A stretch of 64,000 nucleotides of DNA from Sequoia sempervirens. Its lineage: Eukaryota; Streptophyta; Pinopsida; Cupressales; Cupressaceae. Positions 35,200 to 45,639 of the stretch are shown in pieces; position 1 is the first letter of the stretch, and every line of letters starts with the position of its first letter. The DNA lies in assembly GCA_007258455.2 (NCBI GenBank), contig VDFB02114893.1, forward strand, positions 1 through 64,000, written 5' to 3'. The position numbers were made by a program, and so were the translations under genes. Below the pieces are notes generated by a model. The model worked only from the letters and a program-made list of their open reading frames with translations, ran no database searches and was not told the origin of the DNA.

Positions 35200-36395
35200 G
35201 TAACCAAAAGCAAAATTTATCCCAATCCTCTCACTACACTCTTATCGCCAACACCCTTTATCGTCGTGGTCTTGATGGTACTCTACTTCGATGTCTTGAA
35301 TGTGATGAATCTGAAAAACCTTTACACGAAGTTCACGATGGAATTTGTGGTACTCATTCGAGTGGACTGACCTTATCCAAGAAATTGATTAGAATGGGTT
35401 ACTACTGGCCTACAATGGAGAGGGAATCATTCACTTTTGTGAAAATGTCCTCAAAATTCTAGATTCATGGGAAACTCATTCACGCTCCTGCACAAGAACT
35501 TCAACCATTTACACCAACCTAGCCATTCTCCCAATGGGGGTTAGATCTAGTAGGAAAGATTCATCCTTCATCATCGAACGAGCATAAGTTCATCATCATA
35601 GCCATACAGTATTTTACCAAGTGGATTGAGGTAGTACATTTTACTAAAGTTACCGACAAAGAAATATCATCGTTCATACTCAACTATATTATTTGTCTGT
35701 ATGGCATTCCCAACTCCATTATTACAGATAATGGATGACCTTTCAAGAATCATGATGTTGATGAATTTTGTGAGAGATTTCATATTCAACATAGATATTC
35801 AACACCTTACTATCCACAAGGGAATGGCTAAGCAGAGGCCTCAAATAAGACTATACTATTTTTTTTAAAGAAGATTGTGAATGATTCAGGAAAATATTGG
35901 CATGTTCAACTCAATCCCACCTTATGGGCTTACTGAACTAGTTTCCGCACGCCAATAGGAGCAACGCCATATGCTCTTTTCTATGGAGCAGAAGCCATAT
36001 TACCTTTAGAAGTTGAAATACCCTCACTCAGAGTTTCACTGAAAGGTCTCACAATAGATGATGAATATAGAGTTTCCCGACTCTAAGAGCTAGAACTCCT
36101 AGATGAAAAGAGACAAAGAGCAGCTGACCATTTGAAAGCATACCAACAGATGATATCTAGCAGCTATAACCACAAAGTAAATCCACGTACCTTTCAGGTG
36201 GGTGATCTGGTTTTGAAAAAAAATCCACGAAATCAGCAAGACATAGAAAAGAAAAGAAAGTTTGAACCAAATTGGCGAGGTCCTTATGTGGTTATCGCAG
36301 TCTATTGTTCGGGAGCCTACAAGCTATCGATGCCAGAAGGGGATTTGTTTGATGAACCCATCAACAACATGCACCTGAAGAAATATTATGCTTAA
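35200..36395 (+). pseudogene. Integrase of element A (DD35E, multiple stops)
   Basis: Inserts the cDNA into the genome. The N-terminal zinc-binding region reads LHEVHDGICGTHSSG and KKLIRMGYYWPTME, but the two downstream cysteines are missing. The catalytic core keeps Asp at 35544 (QWGLDLVG), Asp at 35727 (ITDNG) and Glu at 35835 (AEASNKT), with exactly 35 residues between the last two. Stops lie at 35460, 35520, 35736, 35829, 35934 and 36084. The C-terminal segment 36132-36395 carries RGPYVV, the GPY/F module, and ends LKKYYA. No chromodomain follows, as expected for Tat. Confidence 0.92.
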
Positions 36396-37530
36396 GTCAG
36401 CTATCATCATCCATAAAATTTCCTAAAAAAAATTTTTCTGAAAATGTCTGAAAAAAAATAAAAAAATATCTTCATAGGTTGAAAACCTGGCAATAGACAG
36501 TCTATTGACAAGAAAAATGCAATAAAAACAAATAGTGAAAATCTGGAAAACAGACGCTATTTGTAGCTCTCCATCTATTAGTTCATGTTTTGCACTTTCC
36601 TTATTAGCCTTCATTTTCATGCATCTTTCCATCATCTTAGGGCCATACCAGCATCATGCTATCAACATTTGCCTAGAATGATAATGTCTTACCATGGCTT
36701 GATTATTGTACATATTCATTTCAACAAGTTATGTTAATACTGGGGGAAAACGCTGACATACTAGGGGAAACCAACTTTCAGGTTTTACTGAAACAGCTAG
36801 ACAATGACATAAGATCCAATCATGTGAACAAACAATCAAATCACATGAACAACTATCCAATCATTGATCCAAAGTACAACAGTTTTTAGCAGGTACCATA
36901 TCATGACTCATATCTAGATGATCTATAATTTGAATAATGTTTGGAATACCAATATTTCATTTTGAACAATGGTTGTTTTCTTTTCGATATCATCTCTCTG
37001 GAGCACACTAAATAATGTACTGAACTAGAGTGATGAGGAAAAAGAATGTTTTTTCTTTGTCTATTGTCTTGAGATTAGCTATCAATCTGGTGCAAATATG
37101 TTGCGAGACATGATTTCCAAAGCAATATCATTGATGACAGTTCCACATTTGCACCAGAAAGTGGTTAACCTTTGTTTGTTTATGCAAGAAATGCTTAGGT
37201 CATCTCGGTTCAATTATACCTTGATGCTTGTGTTCGCTTGCTATATCAAAAATCATGAAACTTGTACTCAGGTCATCATCGGTGCTAATTTCCCCTCTGA
37301 TGCTTCTACATATTTCCAACATTTTAAAAGGCTCTATGATGATTCAAGAAAGCTAAAAAAAGGCTCAACAAATGGTTCATTTCATTTAGTTGCATTTCAT
37401 TCTAGATTAGTGTAAATGACTGCATAATGGATTCACATCAGAGTTTTGAAGGGCTAACAAAAATATCAATGGCTATCATATCTCTTTGGACTATTTGTGG
37501 AGGACATTTGGACAAATTCTTCATCATTTC
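36396..37530 (+). other. Post-integrase non-coding segment, element A
   Basis: Aligns in part with element B around 54180-54660 (shared phrases such as TTTCTTTGTCTATTGTCT and the region around TTTCAACATTTTAAAAG). The frame at 37098-37415 is open here but interrupted in B, so I treat this as conserved DNA or RNA rather than a gene. A pair of 'gggggaaa' phrases near 36743-36772 is also present in B near 54122-54150. Confidence 0.55.
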
Positions 37531-38330
37531 ATTATCATTTCATCTAGGTCCTATCATTTATCATTTATCATTCATTTTCATATCATCTAAATCCTTTATC
37601 ATTTCATATCATTCATCTCTTAGGTATATCATATCACTTTCATATTATCATTTCGTTATCATTCATTTCATTATCATTTCATTTCATTATCCTCTATCAT
37701 TTCATTTCATTTCACTTATCACTCATCATTTCATTATCATATCATTTATCATTTCATTATCATTCATGTCATTATCATTTCATATCATTCAAATTAGTCA
37801 TCATTTCATTATCATTCATTTCATTATCATTTCATTTTATTATCCTCTATCATTTCATTTCATTATCATATCACTCATCATTTCATTATCATATCACTCA
37901 TCATTTCATTCTCATATCATTTATCATCTCATTATCATTCATTTCATTATCGTTTATCATTTCATTTTATCATCTATCATTTAATTTCATTTCTATCATC
38001 TATCATCTCATTTCGTTTCATTTTCTCTCATTATCATCTCATTATATTTTCATCTATTTCATTTTATCATTTTCATTTTTCGTATCATCATCATTTACCA
38101 TCATTTTATCATTATAGCATTATCATTATCATTTATATCTTTTTATCATTATTATTATCATTTCATTAACGTATTGATCATTACATTGTCATTTCTAAAC
38201 ATCTCATTTCCGCTCGTTATCACTTATCATTTTCACTGCATCACATTAGAATACTTATCATTTATCATTTCATCATACCTTTCATTATCATTTACATATT
38301 ATATCTTTAATCATCTACCATATCATCCTA
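37530..38330. repeat. ATCATTTC-rich microsatellite block
   Basis: About 800 bp consist mostly of ttatcatttcattatcattcat permutations, pyrimidine-rich on the plus strand. The long open frame at 37427-37984 arises from this repeat. Element B has a milder 'cattgcataatcataaatc' block at the corresponding position (55160-55330). Confidence 0.9.
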
Positions 38331-38887
38331 CCATTTTACAAATTCATGATGCATTTCACAAACACAACATTCATTTTTTATCATTATTTACTTGCATTTG
38401 AAAATTAAAAAAACAAACATTCCATACATACATTTTCACATCATTTGCCAAACAACATTTTTCATAAAAAATAAATAAATAAAAAATATCAAATATCCCA
38501 TGACATATTCTCATAATCACATCATAGGTCATCCACCTGCATGACATCATTAGTACGCATCATCAATTATTTTTCATCATCATCATAAAAACATCATATC
38601 AAATCATCCTGCATATCATGTTAGTCATCAAATCATTCAAATGCATATCAAAATATATAACATATAGAAATAAATGCATATCACATCATCATCTTAGACA
38701 TGCGCATCATCATCAAAAATTATCGCCATTGCATATCATCGCTCATCATAAATGATACAAATGTCCAATGTCCAATGAAACTAAAAAATTCCAAAGAGGG
38801 ATACATGGGACATGATAAAAATAAATATACATGCTCCAAAAATTATATACATGTGTGAAATATATCTACATCACAACATCATAAACT

Positions 38888-40099
38888 AGTTGGTCGATGC
38901 CCCTAATGGAGCTGGTCCGGAAGGAGGTGGCCTACCACTAGTACCTTCATTTGGATCTCACCGAGGCCCAATAACCCCCATGCTCTGTGTGGTTATCCGT
39001 AGCCTACTCCTGGTCGTACTACGAGACCATGGGAATGGCTCCCTACGCTCAGGAGGACACAACTCCTCATATATGACATGGTAGTACTCTTCCTCCCTCG
39101 CCATCTCCATACCCTTTGCAATAGTCTCTCACAAGGATGCACCCTCTATAGTGCCCATAAGCCTTTGAGTGACACCCTCAGCCTCCACTGCCCTTCGTCT
39201 CAATGCATCCCTCTATGTGATCAACTAGGCTATCTGTGGGTTTGGGGTATGCTGAGATACCTATGTCGGTGCTTATGCCAACTGTGACTGTAACTACGCT
39301 ATAAAACTCTACGCTTGACCTAGCTGACCCTGAATAGTCTGCACCTGGGCCTATAGCATGTCTATTCGCACCTGTTGTGATGAGGAGGAAACCCTGATAA
39401 AGGTTTGTGGTCTACCACTAGATCTAGGCCTCCATACAATCTAAGCACTGCCTAGGCTGTCTAACCTCTACCTCACTTCCATCCCCTCCTCCCCTCCACC
39501 ATCTCCCCCATCATTCCCATCATTTGAGCTATCCTCCTCATCTCCACCCTCCTCATCTCTGTCACCCTTCTCCTCGTCTCCACTCTCCTCCTCCTCCTCT
39601 CCTCCACCCACCACCTACTCTTCATTGGCCACACCCTCCTAGCTCTCCACCCCGGGCTCCTGTACTACTGCAATGGCCCCTAGCTCATCTAGTAATGTAA
39701 ATTGTGGGAATTGATGTGTGTGGAAATACACTAAGTAATCATCTGACATACCTACATCTGTCACATCTAACCTGTATGCCCATACCTAAGGTTGTAAACT
39801 ATAGTATATGCCACCTAGTATGCAATACATCGTCCCCATCTAGGATCATCCTTGCACTGCCCATAGTGGGCAACACCTTGTGGCATCCCCTACGTGTATC
39901 CGTACTGTCTCTGAAATCACAAGGCCAAAAATCTCTCAATAATGTATGGGTTCCATCCTATCAGATATCAGATCATATAGACAAATGGCATCTCTTAATG
40001 ATCTGTGTACCAGAGCTCACAATCTGTATATGACCTCCATATAATTGCATCCACGTCATCTAACATGTGCCGCCAGTACTCCAACTTGCCCAACTTGGG
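38888..40099 (-). pseudogene. C-terminal part of the antisense PMD gene, element A
   Basis: Continues the reading frame of the PMD core past a stop at 40100. It reads KLEYWRHMLDDVDAIIWRSY and YLIGWNPYIIERFLALR, which fit the end of a PMD domain. A very acidic tail follows (EEEEESGDEEKGDRDEEGGD, about 39540-39610 in minus orientation), then a coiled-coil-like part, then YYHVIYEELCPPERREPF and a Gly/Pro-rich end near 38890. Several stops interrupt it. Element B retains the matching C-terminus (HISQELQFYRGKYHELVPPK), so both copies descend from one long gene. Confidence 0.7.
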
Positions 40100-40810
40100 C
40101 TAGAAAAGTGCACCTGAATATGCATATACATACGGCCTACCTGGTGGCCTAGCCCTAGCACACTCTGTCCTCGTAATCACAATATGCTCCCATGCCCAGA
40201 TCTGGAGTAGAGTCACACCACTGGCCAAACTAGTCGATCCCTGGTATACCACCTGATGTAGATCATGATACAAATGAGCCAAACTGCAGCTCCCCCAAGC
40301 ATACCTCCACAGCTGAGTCACCATCCACTCTAGCATCCTACCCCAACCAATTGAAAATCCCTTCGACTGATGGTCCATTCCAAGGAAGCCTCCACTAAAT
40401 TCACCCAACATAGCAAGTAAGGCTGGATATCTACTGAAATCCGCCCACGACACCAAATATCCTGCTATCGACATATCACCGCATATCCTCCTCAGTGCCT
40501 CGGTCCCTCCTATCTCCTTGTGGTCATAAACCACAAGGGTATCTACCATAGGAATCCCTAGAATATTGTACACATCCTCAGGTGTCATGGTCATCTCACC
40601 GGTCAGCAAATGAAAGGTATTATGATCACAGTGCCACCTCTCTGCCAATGCAGTCAACAGTCCCCTGTTGACTCGAATCCCTCGCAGGATATTCAACAAA
40701 GATCCCAGCCCATAGTCACATATCCACTGTACCTCTACTAGAGTCAGCTCTCCTACCCGATCCCAACATATCGGGAAACACTCTCTAATCTGGAGGTTGT
40801 CGAAAACCTC
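40100..40810 (-). CDS. Antisense plant mobile domain (PMD/MAIN-like) protein core, element A
   Basis: An uninterrupted frame of about 236 codons on the strand opposite to gag-pol. It reads ECFPICWDRV, GELTLVEVQW, LLTALAERWHCDHNTFHLLT, GEMTMTPEDVYNILGIPM, WRYAWGSCSLAHLYHDLHQV and LLQIWAWEHIVITR. The series AERW...TFHL, GEMT(M/I)T..DV..(I/L)LGIP and LLQ.WAWE is diagnostic of the plant mobile domain found in MAIN/MAIL1-type nuclear proteins and in several plant transposon ORFs. No ATG precedes the domain; a stop at 40811-40813 closes the frame upstream, so the true start is lost. It lies between integrase and the 3' LTR and points away from that LTR. Cellular MAIN-type proteins act in genome stability and silencing; a role here is inferred. 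Confidence 0.85.
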   Translation of the reverse strand, partial: EVFDNLQIRECFPICWDRVGELTLVEVQWICDYGLGSLLNILRGIRVNRGLLTALAERWHCDHNTFHLLTGEMTMTPEDVYNILGIPMVDTLVVYDHKEIGGTEALRRICGDMSIAGYLVSWADFSRYPALLAMLGEFSGGFLGMDHQSKGFSIGWGRMLEWMVTQLWRYAWGSCSLAHLYHDLHQVVYQGSTSLASGVTLLQIWAWEHIVITRTECARARPPGRPYVYAYSGALF

Positions 40811-41364
40811 CTATTTTTTTGGTCATCACAAGGACAATTAATCAGACTCATACCAATGACTCATATCATGTGCTCTATCTATCAGGTGACCCATATCAGT
40901 GACCCATATCATGCAATCAATCATATCAGGAAATCACTGCTACATCTATCTATCTGAATATCAAATCAATCTACTCTCTCATCATTATACTATTTGTTTT
41001 TTGTTTTCAGGAAAGCAAATTTATCAACAATCCAATCATTTTTTCCATTTCTACTTCAGTCATGAATGCAAATATGTTTGAAAACCATCATCTACTATTT
41101 GGTTTCTATCATAGAAAGCAAATTTATCAGACATTTACTCTTTTTTTTTCATTCATGAGAAGCAAAGTTATTAGACAATCAGTCAATCAATCAATCAATC
41201 TACTCTTTGTTTTCTATTCGGGGAAGCAAAGTTATCTGTTAATCATTAGATTTTCTATCATTTCTATCCATATCAACATGATGGAAAACTAATTTATCTA
41301 TCTATTGACCAAGGAAGCAATGTATACACCGTCCTTTTTCATCACAATTGCATTCTACCAAAAT

Positions 41365-41775
41365 TTTCCTATATGCACTAAATTGCGCCTCTGATGCATT
41401 GAAACTTGAAAGCGCTATAGTTTCCCTCGCAAGCGCTAAAACTCTTTATGCATGTTTTTTCACCCTAAAAGTGCAAAAGTTTTTCCTATAAGCGCTAAAA
41501 CCCTATATGCGCTAAGATACCCCACGGATGCACTAATTCATACCCTAGATGCGCTAATACACCTTTGTTGCGGCCATTCCCTAAATGTGCAACTCTATGC
41601 CCTAGATGCGCTAAAGTTTTCTAGCTAGACTTAACTCCTATATGCACTAATCTACACTTCGTATGTGCTAGAAAACCTAATTTTATCCTACACCTATATG
41701 CGTTAAAGAACACCATAGATGCACTATGGAAATTTTTGAATGTGCTAAAATAGATAGGTGGATGTGCTAAAACTT
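41365..41775 (+). repeat. 3' array, inverted relative to the 5' array (element A)
   Basis: About 20 copies of a unit like CCCTAGATGCGCTAAAA recur every 18-21 bp. Reverse-complemented, they read TTTTAGCGCATCTAGGG, the consensus of the 27301-27695 array. The array lies upstream of the antisense PMD gene and about 530 bp before the 3' LTR. Confidence 0.85.
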
Positions 41776-42199
41776 TATTTTTTGCCCTAAATCCATGCAA
41801 AAAATCTTAAAAATTGATCAAAATCATAAAATTTTGAATCATAGAGGGTTCAATCGACTCACCGGTGGTCCATACACAGCTGGTCTCTAGTACCAGCGGG
41901 CCCGCTTGAATCTATGCCTGTGAAATGGAATCTGCATCTTGCCAAGTCACTGTCAGAGCATAAAAATCACTATAGTAAAATGATGAAAATGACTTCCACT
42001 TTTACCCCTTATATGGGTCAATTAAGGTGGGTTTTTGGTGGCATTTTATTTTCTATCACTTTTTTTTTCTTTTCACCAGGGGCATCTTTTACACCAATTA
42101 TCGGGAGCTAAATCACTGAATCACCAATAGAATGTCATCATCCAATCAAGTTTTTTTTATCACATTTTCAAAATTCATATCAACATCCATGATTTACCT

Positions 42200-42212
42200 C
42201 CTGAGGGGGCAT
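42200..42212 (+). other. Second G-rich motif, element A
   Basis: CCTGAGGGGGCAT, about 90 bases before the 3' LTR, matches equivalents in B and C. See 11545-11557. Confidence 0.7.
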
Positions 42213-42288
42213 CATCAGCATTAGCATCAAAAACATATCAGCGGGAAAAAAAAAAATCTTTCAAGTAATGTGTTTCACACATCACTTC

Positions 42289-42302
42289 AAAGAGAGGAAA
42301 AA
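42289..42302 (+). other. Element A polypurine tract
   Basis: AAAGAGAGGAAAAA ends directly at the TG of the 3' LTR. The 'cacatcacttc' just upstream is also identical in element B. Confidence 0.9.
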
Positions 42303-43379
42303 TGTATATACATAAAATTGGTCACATCTAAGTAATCCTAACATTTAATTAAATATTTATTATTTCATTAATTTCTCTAAAGTCTTCTACATGTGATTAA
42401 ATTTAATTAATTTAATTATATTGTTCATTCATTTTATTCTCCCACCATAATTGAATAAATTTATTTTATTTAATCATTGAATCACATGTCTACTTGATTA
42501 ATTAAACAAATACATCTTATTTATTTAAATTAATTATCATCTTTTGAATTTAATTAAATCTTTTTTTTTAATTAAATTTAAATATTTCTTTTCTTCTATT
42601 TAAAACTTTCTTCTAATTAATTAAATATTTTATTTAATTAAAGATCTTCTGCTTTCTTCAAATCATAATTAGATATTTCATTTAATTATGAAATCTTATG
42701 ATTTCCTCAAAATCTTAATTAAATATTTATTTAATTAAGAAAAAAATCTACATGCACCCATAAATAAATAATTGAATTTGATAATTCATTATTTATCTTC
42801 TCAATATCTTTCCATTATCTTCTAAAAAAGATGATTTTTTTTAATCATCTCATCTTATCTCTTCCATGAAAATGGAAATATCTCGCTTTAAATATTTGTT
42901 TTCTTCTATTTTTCTTTCCAATCCCATCCATCTTCAACTGTTCGATCTATCAAGAATTATCACAGCCGTTGATCAACTCAGCCAATCAAAATATTTGAAA
43001 AACTCTATAAATACATGTGTGAATCCAAGCATTGGTTACAGACACACACACGCAATTATGCTTACGCATTTGCATCTTTAGCATTCTATCAATAATCATA
43101 TCTTAGCAATAATCTGATCATAGCATAGCATAATCGTGCATCTTAGTATAGTATGCATTTTAGTTTAAATCTCATTCTCTAGTAGTCCATTTCGTTGAGC
43201 TTGGCATACTAAATCTGAGAGAAACTTGAACCAACGAAACGCTGGAGATAGGGAGCAATAAAATGACTTTGAAGAAGCCACACTAAGAGTTTGTTTATTT
43301 TTCTTTAAGCGTCTTTGACATAAGGTTTTATTGAATGTGTTTTTGAATTCATTATGATAGGCATATTTTCATACACACA
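42303..43379 (+). repeat. Element A 3' LTR
   Basis: Begins TGTATATACATAAAATTGG and ends CATACACACA. It is 1077 bp, shorter than the 5' LTR because of a deletion between direct repeats near 42625. The TATA box is at 43004-43012. The open frame 42866-43081 lies across the promoter and is not a gene. Confidence 0.93.
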
Positions 43380-43384
43380 AAAAC

Positions 43385-43774
43385 AATTAAACAACTACTC
43401 CTTATACATCTATGACATGCTACATTTATTGAGTTGGCCATAATGAACAAATAAACAGAAAAATCATTCTATTGAATCTCTTAACTCATATGTACTGACT
43501 GCTGCAACACCATAAAACTTACCAATAAGGTAATATACATGCTCAAAAAACTTCATGGGGGTTCCACAATACAAAATCATGATCCAGTGAAGCATACAGA
43601 TTGAGTATCTGACCAGATACCCTATTCTTCATGCTTTTTATTGGTAACACAATGTCTTCTACATTTCTTGTCGGTATAAGTAGATCCTAATTTATGGACC
43701 AAGATAATGAATTTAGTTGCCATCAATGAAAACACTAGAAGCCATAAATAATCTTCCCAAGCTATATTCCAATA
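43385..43774 (-). repeat. Sirevirus-like 5' LTR, outer part
   Basis: Resumes exactly where the left copia LTR continues ('aattaaacaactactcc') and aligns to its end, finishing CCAATA where the left copy has CCAACA. The frames at 43622-43861 and 21450-21716 are the same LTR stretch and not genes. Confidence 0.9.
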
Positions 43775-44270
43775 GGAAAGGTTTAAAATCAGGACCCAGA
43801 CCCAAAACCTTAGGTGGGATTCATATGCCCAATGAGTCCTAGACTGCCAAATATGGGCCACACAACCTAAAAATACCTAGATTATGATTGGATGTTGATT
43901 TGTGTTGGGATCATCCTTGAAAAAATGGATTAAATGAGGCTCGTGGATGCAAAATAAGGCTAATTAAAGCATAAAGAAGCCCAATTATTTATGAAAACCC
44001 TAGAAAAGTGTGAAAGTTTGTTACAAAACTTTACAACACCTTAGATAAGGCCTGATTAAGGTACATTTTGATTAAAAATAGGTTAAATAGGTTCAGTTAA
44101 TTAATAGAACCTTAAAGAAAAGTGTGAAAGTGTGTTACAACACTTCACAACACTTTAGCAAGGTACCATTTAAATTTATTAGTTCACAACATCCCAACAC
44201 CTAATGTGAGCATGTTAAACACATTACAACACTAAGTCAAGGCATCATTAAGCTTATCTTTACAAGGAGG
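43775..44270. other. Intervening DNA, no gene
   Basis: Contains repeated phrases 'gtgtgaaagt(t/g)tgttacaa' and 'acttcacaacac' near 44010, 44125 and 44210, three degenerate copies about 100 bp apart. It probably belongs to the decayed gypsy fragment that follows, but nothing codes. Confidence 0.5.
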
Positions 44271-44272
44271 GC

Positions 44273-44593
44273 CTAAACAAGTGTGAAAATGTCACCGGCA
44301 ATATTTTTTGACACTAGAGGGACACATATACCTTGTTCTATAACACCACCTCCCTTTCCACTATAACCAAGTTGTTTCATAAGTTCATAACCTCTTCCAT
44401 AAATATTCTTCATTTCATTTTGATTCAGTGGTTGTTCATAATCAACTTCATCAAATTTTGTTTTATAATTTTCTTCTTCTTGTAAAGTGGTATATGTGGA
44501 TGATTTTGAAGATTTTGTTGAATTTTGTGTCGACACCACTGCTTTTTCTTTTCCCTTTTCATAATCTTTTGTTATAATCTTGTACTCTCCCAT
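44273..44593 (-). pseudogene. G-patch segment of gypsy fragment 4
   Basis: The minus strand reads NIYGRGYELMKQLGYSGKGG followed by GVIEQGICVPL, a good G-patch (YGxGxxLMxxLGYxGKGG..QGI..P). It lies directly downstream of the protease in fragment 4, one frame shift away. The Lys/Ser-rich N-terminal part (KGKEKAVVSTQNSTKSSKSS) looks like a linker. Confidence 0.75.
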
Positions 44594-44610
44594 GAATGTG
44601 GGTCTGAAAT

Positions 44611-45159
44611 CTAAGGAACCCTAATCATCTTCCAATAACTTTGTAACTTCTTCAATATGCTTTTCTTTGTCTTTCTCTTACACGGGTTCAACTTGTGTAG
44701 TTGGTACATTAGTGTTTTCAAAGGATTTTCTTTGTCTTTTTCAAGTTGTAAAACACTGTAAGGGACATAATTGGCTTCGATCATATGTACTTTGTTGTTG
44801 TAGATATACTTTAGTTTATGATGAAGAGTTGAAGGAACCACATGCATCTCATGAATCCATGGTATTCCTAAAGGTAGGTTGTATGAAAGATCATGGGGCA
44901 TAGCATGGATTGGGGTTTGTAATGTAACTTTTTCAACTGTAATAGGAAATGTGATCACTCCAAGCAGTTGTTTCCCTATGTTATCAAATCCACGAATAGA
45001 TAAAGAATGAGGTTGAGTCCTTAACTTATCTATACCAAGCTTATCCAAAAGGGTTACACTACACACATCAAGGAATGAGCCATTGTCAACAAGGATTTGT
45101 TTTATCCCTTTCCTATTGAAAATAGCTATTATCATGAAATATTCATATAGTTTTTGCAC
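44611..45159 (-). pseudogene. Aspartic protease of gypsy fragment 4
   Basis: KQILVDNGSFLDVCSVTLLD carries the active-site triplet as D-N-G instead of D-S/T/G-G. SYNLPLGIPWIHEMHVVPST is the conserved C-terminal landmark of Tat proteases. The frame is open for 182 codons. It is related to the protease of element A (31394-32092) and is followed by a G-patch as there. Confidence 0.85.
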
Positions 45160-45242
45160 TTCTAGTGAAGGTAACTCATCTTGATGGAAAGTAATTTCTA
45201 AGTTGACTGAAGTTATAGCTTGAATTTTGGTTACTACTTAAT

Positions 45243-45530
45243 TTAATTAAACACATTAGAAGGGGTAGGAAATTGATATAAGGAACTTTGAATCATGTTA
45301 TGATAATAAGGGGATGCTTGAATAAGGTCCCATAATGATATCTTAGTAGGTGTGTTCTTAAGTTGTTCAACAAGATCATACTCCTTTCCATTATGTAAAG
45401 GAAAATGAGGGGCACTAGTCAAGATGGGATGAGGTAATGGGGGGGATGTTGAAGGTGTTTTTGTTGGTTGTGGATTGTTTCTAGTGTTATATGTATGAGC
45501 AATGGTATTGTAACTCGATTTATATGACAT
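45243..45530 (-). pseudogene. Gag C-terminal fragment of gypsy fragment 4
   Basis: EYDLVEQLKNTPTKISLWDL followed by IQASPYYHNMIQSSL is the short conserved helix seen between Gag and protease in Tat polyproteins (VxQLxxTPxxISLxxLL). A Pro/Thr/Ser-rich stretch precedes it. It lies one frame away from the protease. Confidence 0.7.
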
Positions 45531-45639
45531 ATTATTCTTAATTGGTTCAAGGATGAGGACGGGTTTGTTTTGAGTTTTTGGTTGGTTTGAGGGTGGGTAA
45601 AGGATAATTTTAGGGTCAAGAGATACTTCAAGGGATATC

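Larger units (their letters stand above)
26079..43379 (+). mobile_element. Element A: Tat-type Ty3/gypsy retrotransposon with antisense PMD gene
   Basis: This 17.3-kb element has two LTRs, a tRNA-Lys-type primer site, a repeat array, a conserved leader, gag, protease, a G-patch-like segment, RT, RNase H, a second archaeal-like RNase H, integrase, a long 3' region and a polypurine tract. The dual RNase H and the RT motifs RDLNKACPKDDFPLP and YVDD place it in the Tat lineage of plant Ty3/gypsy. It is inserted in the 5' LTR of a copia element. All polyprotein genes are interrupted, so the copy is dead. A gene of the plant-mobile-domain type lies on the opposite strand between integrase and the 3' LTR. 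Confidence 0.93.
20512..43774 (-). mobile_element. Sirevirus-like Ty1/copia element without pol, split by element A
   Basis: The left LTR is 20512-21641. The right LTR is interrupted by element A, at 25338-26078 plus 43385-43774. Together they give about 1.13 kb per LTR. On the minus strand the 5' end has a TGGTATCAGAGC primer-binding site, and the 3' end has several CAAAGGGGGAG-type polypurine tracts, an arrangement typical of Sireviruses. The 3.7-kb internal region encodes only a Gag-like coiled-coil/zinc-knuckle protein and two small unassigned frames. No protease, integrase or RT was found. LTR divergence is near 9% over the first 215 bp by eye, so it is older than A and C. No target-site duplication is evident (AATGT left, GGAAA right). 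Confidence 0.85.

Noticed and set aside
37098..37415. 105-codon frame after integrase with a partner in element B
   Set aside because: The homologous stretch in B (about 54405-54660) is interrupted, and the two are equally similar in other frames, so DNA rather than protein seems conserved.
37427..37984. 185-codon Ser/Ile/His frame
   Set aside because: Produced by the ATCATTTC microsatellite, which lacks stops in this frame.
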